Assembly: GCF_001273755.1 (NCBI RefSeq)
Contig: NZ_LGYA01000005.1
Coordinates: 579,702-643,701, forward strand
Direction: 5' to 3'
DNA: 64,000 nt
Source: Peribacillus butanolivorans
GTDB lineage: Bacteria; Bacillota; Bacilli; Bacillales; DSM-1321
Below are positions 57,804 through 64,000 of this stretch, in pieces. The translations under genes were made by a program, and so were the position numbers. The first letter of the stretch is position 1, and every line of letters starts with the position of its first letter. The notes beneath the pieces were generated by a model. It made no database searches and was not told the DNA's origin. It saw nothing but the letters and a program-made list of their open reading frames with translations.

Positions 57804-60083
57804 ATGCCAGAAATAAAAGATGAAATCATTTTAAGAGGGCTTAAAGAAAATAATTTAAAAAATGTAGATTTAAACATACCCAAAGAAAAAATTATCGTAT
57901 TTACTGGTCTTTCAGGCTCAGGAAAGAGCTCCGTTGTTTTTGATACATTAGCAACAGAAAGCAGAAGACAAATGACTTTGAATTATCCTCACTATGTCAG
58001 ATATCAAATGCCAAGGTACGAAAGGCCCCATGCTGATCTTATGCAAAACTTAAGCCCGGTTGTAGTAGTAGAACAAAGACCTACAGGGAGCAATTCCCGC
58101 TCAACAGTAGGCACCTATATGGATATAAATCCATTGATTAGAGTTTTGTTTTCAAGAATAGGAAAGCCATCAATTGGTTCTGCCAACGAATTTTCGAGCC
58201 AAAGTTCTTTTGGCAGATGTCCAGAATGTGGCGGATTTGGGGAGGTAATTGCGCCAGACCTAAATAAGATTATCGATTACAATGAGTCACTTCGAGATTA
58301 TGCAGTGAAATTTAAGCCATTATCTCCTTCAGGTTGGCAAGGCCGATGGATGATGACCTGCGGATTATTCGATCCGGATAAACCGATAAAGGACTACTCA
58401 GAAGAAGAGCTCCACCTGCTATTATATGGTCCCCGAGAAGGTGAAAGAGTCTATGCGCCGTTTCACACAAAACACGGACCTCAAAAACATGAGTGGGATG
58501 GGTTATTGCCCAGATTTACTCGCCTTTATATCAATAGAGATATCTCAAAGCTAAAAGAAGTAACCCAAGATGACGTCTTAGCAGTATCAACACATTCATT
58601 ATGCCCAACCTGCCAAGGTTCAGGCCTAAACCCAAAGGTATTGGAATGTAGAATAAATGGTTTAAATATCGCAGAATACGATCAATTTGAGCTTACAGAA
58701 CTACTGGAAGAACTAACAAACATAAAAGATCCTATGGGAGAATCTATCGCACAACAAGCAATCCCACATATCATACAACTAGTTGAAATGGGATTAGGAT
58801 ATTTGAGTCTATCAAGAAAAATGGGTACCTTGTCCGGTGGCGAAGCTCAAAGGGTAAAAATCGCTCGTCATTTAGGGAGCAGCCTAAACAATATCACATA
58901 CATTTTCGACGAACCAAGTGCAGGACTCCATCCAGAAGAAGTGGATATGTTAATACAAATGATGAAAAATCTAAAAGCCCAACATAATACCGTAATTGTA
59001 ATCGAACACGATCTATCAGTAATAAAAGTAGCGGATGAAATAATAGAGATGGGACCAGGAGCAGGTGTAAATGGAGGAGAAGTTGTCTATCAAGGAAAAT
59101 TAGAAGGACTAAAAACCTCTCCAACCGCAACAACCCTAAACCACAGTCTAAAAATCAACAAAAATCCAAGGGATATAGAAAGTTATTTTACAATAAAAAG
59201 AGCAAGTAACAATAACTTGAAAAATATAAGCGTAAATATTCCTAAAAATGTCTTACTCTCTATATGTGGAGTATCTGGTTCAGGTAAAAGCTCTTTAATG
59301 TTTGGAGCATTCACAGAAAGTTATCCCGAAACCATAATGGTAGGGCAAGGCAGTATAGGAATTTCGAACCGTTCGACACTAGCTACATATATGGGAATAA
59401 TGGATGATATTCGCTCAATATTTTCAAAAGAAACAGGACAACCAGCAGGTTTGTTCAGCTTTAACTCATTAGGAGCATGTCCTAGCTGCAAAGGAAAAGG
59501 AGTCCTAACGCCAGACGTAGCATTTGCAGATCCAGTGACAATCCCGTGTGAAGCATGTGGTGGTACGAGATATTCAGACGAAGCACTGTCATATCGATAT
59601 CAAGATAAAAATATGGAAGAGATTTTAGATTTAACTATAGACGAGGCTATTATCTATTTTAAAATGCCAAAGATCATAAAAAGAGTGAATACACTAAAAG
59701 ACGTAGGGTTAGGGTATCTAACTCTAGGACAGACAACAAGTTCTCTAAGCGGAGGAGAAATCCAACGTCTAAAACTTGCAAGCCACTTACAAAAAGAAGG
59801 ACAAATATACTTATTAGACGAGCCATCCTTAGGACTACACACAAAAGATAATGGAAAACTCTTAGATGTGTTTCAAAAACTTGTAAACAGAGGTAATTCT
59901 GTTATAATCATCGAACACAATCTAGAATTTATAGCGGCGAGTGACTGGGTAATAGAATTGGGTCCAGGAGGAGGAAAACAAGGCGGACATATTATATTTG
60001 AAGGCACACCAGAAGAGATATTAAATGCAGAAACATTGACAGCGAAATGGTTAAAGGATGGAGTTAGAAAACATTTCACTTAA
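57804..60083 (+). CDS. UvrA-like ABC ATPase (short UvrA, resistance/DrrC-type)
   Basis: The 759-residue protein is a UvrA paralogue with two ABC domains: Walker A GLSGSGKSS (35-43) and GVSGSGKSS (near 490), signatures LSGGEAQRV and LSGGEIQRL, and zinc modules CPECGGFG, CPTCQGSG, CPSCKGKG and CEACGG. It is ~190 residues shorter than true UvrA, and the UvrB-binding region appears absent after LFSRIGKP. Such short UvrA proteins accompany DNA-binding antibiotics (DrrC-like). AGAAAGGGTGATAAA is the ribosome binding site. It is the only large intact gene in the decayed stretch. Confidence 0.92.
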   Translation: MPEIKDEIILRGLKENNLKNVDLNIPKEKIIVFTGLSGSGKSSVVFDTLATESRRQMTLNYPHYVRYQMPRYERPHADLMQNLSPVVVVEQRPTGSNSRSTVGTYMDINPLIRVLFSRIGKPSIGSANEFSSQSSFGRCPECGGFGEVIAPDLNKIIDYNESLRDYAVKFKPLSPSGWQGRWMMTCGLFDPDKPIKDYSEEELHLLLYGPREGERVYAPFHTKHGPQKHEWDGLLPRFTRLYINRDISKLKEVTQDDVLAVSTHSLCPTCQGSGLNPKVLECRINGLNIAEYDQFELTELLEELTNIKDPMGESIAQQAIPHIIQLVEMGLGYLSLSRKMGTLSGGEAQRVKIARHLGSSLNNITYIFDEPSAGLHPEEVDMLIQMMKNLKAQHNTVIVIEHDLSVIKVADEIIEMGPGAGVNGGEVVYQGKLEGLKTSPTATTLNHSLKINKNPRDIESYFTIKRASNNNLKNISVNIPKNVLLSICGVSGSGKSSLMFGAFTESYPETIMVGQGSIGISNRSTLATYMGIMDDIRSIFSKETGQPAGLFSFNSLGACPSCKGKGVLTPDVAFADPVTIPCEACGGTRYSDEALSYRYQDKNMEEILDLTIDEAIIYFKMPKIIKRVNTLKDVGLGYLTLGQTTSSLSGGEIQRLKLASHLQKEGQIYLLDEPSLGLHTKDNGKLLDVFQKLVNRGNSVIIIEHNLEFIAASDWVIELGPGGGKQGGHIIFEGTPEEILNAETLTAKWLKDGVRKHFT

Positions 60084-60484
60084 AATGTGGATTTATTATT
60101 TGAACTTCCCCACTTATCAAAGTGGCTGATTCTTTCTAATGAAAGATAAATTGCTGGTGTTGGCCGTAACCAATCGAAACTCCATCCTAACCGTTATTGC
60201 AAGAAGCCGTTCCCCCTTCTCTACATAAACCCATCAACACCCATGTGTTGCGACATACACTCTGGACATGTGGAGTGCGTGTCACAATTAATTTTTAATG
60301 CTTTACATAACCATTATTTTCTTGCCTGATTCATTGAACATAAATGAAAAGGTTTCAAAATGGGTTTTTATGATAACTAAAGAAAAATGGTGGATTAAGC
60401 TCATTTCAATGTTTCTTGGTTTGGCAGTATTTATGTTATTCATTATTTTATTTGTACCATAAAAATGAGCTCTCTTTTGCCATT
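60084..60484. other. Intergenic region with recombinase remnant and tiny ORF
   Basis: 60215-60297 in one frame reads PSLHKPINTHVLRHTLWTCG, containing the HxLRHT box of tyrosine recombinases, then stops: the relic of a second integrase. 60370-60462 encodes a possible 30-aa single-helix peptide (MITKEKWWIKLISMFLGLAV) without a clear ribosome binding site. Confidence 0.5.
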
Positions 60485-60578
60485 TTCTTCTTCAATTAAC
60501 GGGTGCTTGAGTTTAACAATAGGGTTGCTACGCAACACTTTCTTATGGAACTAAAGGGGCAGGTTAGTTTAATAAGGA
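60485..60578 (+). repeat. Dispersed repeat, copy 8
   Basis: CTTCTTCAATTAACGGGTGC, a GGTTGCTACGCAACA hairpin, TCTTATGGAACTAAAGGGGC and AGGTTAGTTTAATAAGG. It is the most complete copy in the window and runs straight into a TATAAT at 60583. Confidence 0.8.
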
Positions 60579-60689
60579 ATGCTATAATAGCCTTAATTTC
60601 AAAACGATTTTAAGGAGTTAAACGCTTATGATTATAAAAATTGACTTTGGTGACGATTTTATTCAATACATTTCTTGTTCGAAAAATAA

Positions 60690-61322
60690 ATTGCCAAGGC
60701 AAATAAGAAAGAAATGAATGTATGGGATGAAGAGGAAGTAAATAGATTTCTAAAAGTAGCAAAAGAGGATCCTGTTTATATTGTATTTTACCTTGCATTA
60801 ACAACTGGTATGCGACAAGGTGAAATACTTGGATTGCGTTGGAAGGATATTAATTTGGAAAAAGGATTGTTAAATATTAAACAGACTCTTAGTCATGACG
60901 GTAAGACATTTTTAAGCGGAGCTAAAACCAAGTCTAGTCTACGGACAATAAATTTATCCCTGTCGTCTATAAAGGTCCTTATAACTCGTAAATTAACTGT
61001 TTCGAAAGAAAAGCTAAGCCTAGGCCCTATTTATCAAGACTTTGATTTAGTTGCTTGTACTCAGCATGGTACACCGCTTAATCCTGTAAATATTAGAAGG
61101 ACTTTTAAAAGGATGATCAAAATGGCTGATGTTCCTGAAATCCGCTTCCATGATTTAAGACATACACATGCTACCTTGCTTCTTTCCAATGGTGTTCATG
61201 TCAAAGTCATCTCAGAAAGATTAGGACACAGTAACATAAAAGTTACACTTGATACCTATTCACACGTTCTTCCATCAATGCAAGAAGAAGTGGCTCGTAA
61301 ATTAGATGAAATTATTAAATAA
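60690..61322 (+). pseudogene. Tyrosine integrase, N-terminally truncated
   Basis: Only the catalytic domain remains. The best ATG is at 60714 (202 aa) and homologous-looking codons (AKANKKEMNVWDEEEVNRFL) extend to a stop at 60687. TGMRQGEILGLRWKDI carries the first Arg, IRFHDLRHTHATLLLSNGVH the HxxR motif, LGHSNIKVTLDTYSHV the His and Tyr nucleophile. A full phage integrase is ~370 aa with an arm-binding and core-binding domain, both missing, so it is probably inactive. It ends 110 bp from tRNA-Ala, the usual integrase-att-tRNA layout. Confidence 0.85.
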
Positions 61323-61397
61323 TTGCGTGTGTGACCAGATTGTGACCAGACGGACATTTTCGAAGAAAATATTAGGGGAACAGTGGTATATAAAAAG

Positions 61398-61424
61398 AAA
61401 AAAACCCTTGATACACAAGGGTTT
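61398..61424 (-). terminator. Terminator of tRNA-Ala
   Basis: On the minus strand AAACCCTTG pairs with CAAGGGTTT and ends in a T-run. Confidence 0.8.
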
Positions 61425-61431
61425 CCAAGTA

Positions 61432-61504
61432 TGGAGCATAGCGGGATCGAACCGCTGACCTCTACGCTGCCAGCGTAGCGCTCTCCCAGCTGAGCTAATG
61501 CCCC
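61432..61504 (-). tRNA. tRNA-Ala (anticodon GGC)
   Basis: The 73-nt cloverleaf has acceptor GGGGCAT/ATGCTCC, D-arm GCTC...GAGC, anticodon arm CTACG-CTGGCAG-CGTAG with GGC at the wobble triplet, and T-arm AGCGG-TTCGATC-CCGCT. The discriminator is A and CCA is not encoded. It is the probable integration target of the neighbouring integrase. Confidence 0.97.
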
Positions 61505-61583
61505 GGGTTAGGGTACAATAATTATTTTATCGAAATTTCAGGAAAAGTCAATAATAAAATTGAGAAATTTGCAAAATAGTAAG

Positions 61584-61618
61584 AAAAAACCGTTTGAGGG
61601 TATCAAACGGTTTTTTTT
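61584..61618. terminator. Terminator of the mgtC-like gene (works on either strand)
   Basis: AAAAAACCGTTTGA pairs with TCAAACGGTTTTTT. Confidence 0.88.
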
Positions 61619-61621
61619 CAC

Positions 61622-62329
61622 TTAAGCATTCTCGATTTCTACCCGTGCAATTTCTTTAAGGTTGGAGACGGTGTAATAAACTTCTGAGGTTCTAACTTTA
61701 TGATCGACCAAAACTTTAAGTGTTAAGAGGTGATGGTCTTCTGCAACATCTTTGATTCTTAGGTTTTTGATGAAAATCTTTTCGTCTTTGATTTTTTTGA
61801 GAACTAAAGCGATGTCATCTTTATCTTTTACCACTAGCTGCAGAAAGATTTCTTTTTGCCGTAATTTCATCGGGCCAAGCCAGGTGACGACTACGGGTAC
61901 CAATTCGACACTGATGATTAATAGAATGACTCCGGCAATTGCTTCGAGAAAGAATCCAGCTCCGACAGCAATCCCAATTCCGGCTGCTCCCCAAATGATG
62001 GCAGCGGTGGTTAAACCGGAGATGCTGTTATTGTCACGGCGGAGAATAACGCCGGCCCCGATAAAGCCGACGCCAGAAACAATCTGTGCGGCAAGACGTA
62101 AGGGATCCATTGTGATATTTACATCGTCACTTCCGGGGAATTTATAAGCTGACTCCATGGAAACAATCGTTAATAAACAGCTGACGATGGAAATAACCAA
62201 GCTTGTTTTTAATCCAACGGGTTTTCGTTTCATTTCTCGCTCTAGCCCGATAATTAATCCAAGGAGAGCTGAGATCCCCAGCTTAATAAGTATTTGCAGT
62301 TCTGATTGAGGATCGAATGTCCATTCCAT
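61622..62329 (-). CDS. MgtC/SapB family membrane protein
   Basis: The 235-residue protein has five membrane helices in an MgtC domain: LIKLGISALLGLIIGLEREM, LKTSLVISIVSCLLTIVSME, VSGVGFIGAGVILRRDNNSI and SGLTTAAIIWGAAGIGIAVG, followed by an ACT-like cytosolic domain. GGAAGTGGTGAACATT supports the ATG at 62329, though the frame opens 25 codons earlier. MgtC-like proteins affect magnesium or phosphate homeostasis and ATP synthase in some bacteria; the Bacillus role is not established. Confidence 0.92.
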   Translation of the reverse strand: MEWTFDPQSELQILIKLGISALLGLIIGLEREMKRKPVGLKTSLVISIVSCLLTIVSMESAYKFPGSDDVNITMDPLRLAAQIVSGVGFIGAGVILRRDNNSISGLTTAAIIWGAAGIGIAVGAGFFLEAIAGVILLIISVELVPVVVTWLGPMKLRQKEIFLQLVVKDKDDIALVLKKIKDEKIFIKNLRIKDVAEDHHLLTLKVLVDHKVRTSEVYYTVSNLKEIARVEIENA

Positions 62330-62472
62330 AATGTTCACCACTTCCGAAAGAGTATCGAGAATTATATGATTGGTGCAATATACCCGTTTTTTCAAATAAC
62401 TCACTCTAATAATTTTACCATAGTAAAATAGAGTACAATGATAGGTAATTCAACATGAAAAGAGGAACAAGA

Positions 62473-63378
62473 ATGCAAATACCTAAAATAAATCCCTATT
62501 TTGCATTGGCGATAGGTGTGGCATCCGTTTCATTTTCGGCCATACTTGTTAAATTAGCATCTGCTCCATCAGGTGTTATAGCCTTTTATCGTTTATTATT
62601 TACTGTTCTACTTATGTTGCCGGTTTTCATAATAAAATACCGCCATGAACTTAAATTCATTGAGAAAAAGGACTGGTTGTGTTCGATTGCGGCAGGTGTG
62701 TTCCTAGCTTTTCATTTTATATTATGGTTTGAATCGCTCAATTACACGTCGGTTGCGAGTTCAACTGTGCTTGTCACCCTTCAGCCGTTATTTGCGTTTG
62801 CCGGGGCTTACTTGTTTTTTAAAGAACGATTTTCAATGAAGGCAATATTAAGCGGGATCATCGCGATAGCCGGCAGTCTTGTCATCAGCTGGGGAGATTT
62901 TAGAATCAGCGGTATGGCGCTTTGGGGAGACATTCTTTCCCTTGTTGCATGTGCGTTAGTAACTGGTTATTTACTATTTGGTCAAAATGTTAGAAAGCGT
63001 ATCTCTTCTATAACATACACTTTTGTCGTGTATGCAATTAGTGCATTTACATTGTTTTTCTACGTTGTCCTTAAGGGAGAGCCGCTGGGACCATATCCTA
63101 CTGTCGACTGGATTTATTTCGTTTTGCTTGCTATTTTCCCGACTCTATTAGGGCATTCATTATTCAACTGGTCATTGAAGTGGTTAAGTACTTCAACAAT
63201 CTCTATGGGAATCTTACTGGAACCGATTGGAGCGACAATTCTAGCTTACTTCATTCTTGGTGAACCCATACTCTGGACGCAAATCCTAGGAGGTACCATC
63301 ATATTGGCCGGCTTGATGATATTCCTAAAGGATGAACAGAATAGTAAGGTGCAGAAAAAAGAAGCAGTCTCCATATAA
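62473..63378 (+). CDS. EamA/DMT-family transporter
   Basis: The 301-residue protein has ten hydrophobic segments and two EamA repeats: ASVSFSAILVKLASAPSGVI with FYRLLFTVLLMLP, and later LLAIFPTLLGHSLFNWSLKW with LEPIGATILAYFILGEP. GAGGAACAAG precedes the ATG at 62473; an in-frame ATG at 62455 lacks a good site. DMT proteins usually export amino acids or metabolites. The substrate is unknown. Confidence 0.9.
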   Translation: MQIPKINPYFALAIGVASVSFSAILVKLASAPSGVIAFYRLLFTVLLMLPVFIIKYRHELKFIEKKDWLCSIAAGVFLAFHFILWFESLNYTSVASSTVLVTLQPLFAFAGAYLFFKERFSMKAILSGIIAIAGSLVISWGDFRISGMALWGDILSLVACALVTGYLLFGQNVRKRISSITYTFVVYAISAFTLFFYVVLKGEPLGPYPTVDWIYFVLLAIFPTLLGHSLFNWSLKWLSTSTISMGILLEPIGATILAYFILGEPILWTQILGGTIILAGLMIFLKDEQNSKVQKKEAVSI

Positions 63379-63412
63379 AAGCAGTAAGTCGAATCCGACT
63401 TACTGCTTTTAT
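63379..63412. terminator. Bidirectional terminator
   Basis: AAAGCAGTAAGTCG pairs with CGACTTACTGCTTT, between convergent genes. Confidence 0.92.
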
Positions 63413-63598
63413 TTAATAGGGATAAAACAAATAGGTAATCCGAGTGAAGATCAAGGCAAATGTAAAGCTAAACAAAAACGTTGTACCATTCACTTTCCCT
63501 TTTTCCCTACTGAACTTTATGGCTTCATAATAAGCAGTGCTAAATAAGTAAAGAGCCATGCTGTAAGAAATGAGTAGTGCGATTAATGATAGATTCAT
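63413..63598 (-). CDS. Small membrane protein, 61 aa
   Basis: It starts MNLSLIALLISYSMALYLFS after GAGGTGAAGC and has two membrane helices (about 4-22 and 40-58) joined by a basic loop, KFSREKGKVNG. It is converging with the EamA gene and shares its terminator. I do not recognise a family. Confidence 0.7.
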   Translation of the reverse strand: MNLSLIALLISYSMALYLFSTAYYEAIKFSREKGKVNGTTFLFSFTFALIFTRITYLFYPY

Positions 63599-63801
63599 TG
63601 CTTCACCTCAAAGAAAGAAGATATCTTTATATGTCTATTTGGGATTAAGGGGAAATATGCGAGTTAATTCAGCTGAAGCGGCGGACTGTGTTTTTGAGGT
63701 AGGGGGGCTTGGCGCATTCGAAAAAGAGTTATTCTAGAAAGGAATATATAGAAGGAGAATGAAAAAAACACCTTTTTCGAAAAAAAGTTTTGAAAAACAT
63801 A

Positions 63802-63830
63802 TTGCAAACATTATTTGTACATGGTATATT
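63802..63830 (+). promoter_or_regulatory. rRNA operon promoter P1
   Basis: TTGCAA at 63802 and TATATT at 63825 with a 17-bp spacer; AT-rich, UP-like sequence lies directly upstream. Confidence 0.75.
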
Positions 63831-63898
63831 ATTTCTTGTCGCTAAGACAACAACTTAAACAGCTCAACAAGCTGTTGAAAACTTTTTAAAAAAAGTTG

Positions 63899-63928
63899 TT
63901 GACGAAACGTGACACAATGTGTTACATT
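63899..63928 (+). promoter_or_regulatory. rRNA operon promoter P2
   Basis: TTGACG at 63899 and TACATT at 63923, 18 bp apart. It is the second of the tandem promoters usual in Bacillus rrn operons. Confidence 0.8.
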
Positions 63929-63962
63929 ATAGGAGTCGCTTCTGAGAGAAACGACAACAAAT

Positions 63963-63975
63963 TGCTCTTTGAAAA
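63963..63975 (+). promoter_or_regulatory. boxA antitermination site of the 16S leader
   Basis: TGCTCTTTGAAAA followed by CTGAACAAA is the classic leader before Bacillus 16S rRNA. The 16S gene itself begins beyond the window. Confidence 0.9.
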
Positions 63976-64000
63976 CTGAACAAAACAAAGCGCCAACGTT

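Noticed and set aside
57804..60083. Canonical nucleotide-excision-repair UvrA
   Set aside because: It is ~190 residues too short, lacks the apparent UvrB-binding region and has no uvrB partner nearby.

Overview
This 64 kb window is low-GC Gram-positive chromosomal DNA. It looks like an aerobic, spore-forming Bacillaceae: it has a CwlJ cortex-lytic enzyme, a KinA/KinE-like PAS histidine kinase, Zur boxes, CcpA cre sites, a GlpP-controlled glp regulon, a putBCP-putR locus, and AGGAGG-type ribosome binding sites throughout. The genus is not provable from the sequence alone; a Peribacillus/Neobacillus-type Bacillus is my inference.

Layout. 1-2.6 kb: 3' end of a secreted alkaline phosphatase, an exported protein and small ORFs. 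2.6-4.7 kb: a zinc-starvation block (COG0523 metallochaperone, zinc-free L33 and zinc-free S14) with three Zur-type boxes. 4.8-9.4 kb: membrane protein, VOC protein, then a TetR-ABC-2 exporter operon with a promoter/operator that fixes the TetR start. 9.8-14.1 kb: DUF1292 protein, CwlJ, PAS kinase, YhfP-type oxidoreductase and PpiB. 14.2-15.8 kb: a solitary IS605-type tnpB element with structured flanks. 15.8-21.8 kb: SDR, TSUP exporter divergent from a TrmB regulator around a strong palindrome, GH3 glycosidase, SET protein. 22-25 kb: small unknown genes embedded in dispersed repeats. 25-30 kb: secreted M4 protease, an amino acid permease behind a sigma-54 promoter with a cre box, and a CaiB/Amacr-type CoA enzyme. 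30.3-30.7 kb: a 20-unit 20/21-bp repeat array.

31-39 kb is the glycerol regulon: glpP, glpF-glpK and glpD. Both glpF and glpD have terminator leaders carrying the same GGAGANNAGGAGA motif, consistent with GlpP antitermination. Between glpK and glpD sit a WYL regulator, a PhnB-like protein and a DUF2164 protein. 39.4-45.2 kb holds an AGCS amino acid symporter, a CdaR-type regulator, an SSS symporter coupled to a 37-residue membrane peptide, and an opine-dehydrogenase-family enzyme; this is the most suggestive undescribed gene set here. 45.4-47.1 kb is an MBL hydrolase-TetR-DUF2568 operon with tandem operators.

47.1-61.5 kb is bounded on the right by tRNA-Ala(GGC) with a truncated tyrosine integrase beside it, and on the left by a decayed copy of the same tRNA 3' end, terminator and integrase-side arm. 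Between them lie putR-putP-putC-putB, small exported proteins, several broken genes and a short UvrA-like ABC protein. I read this as an old, decaying tRNA-associated island, without proof that put arrived with it. The window ends with an MgtC/SapB protein, an EamA transporter, a small membrane protein and the promoter and boxA leader of an rRNA operon.
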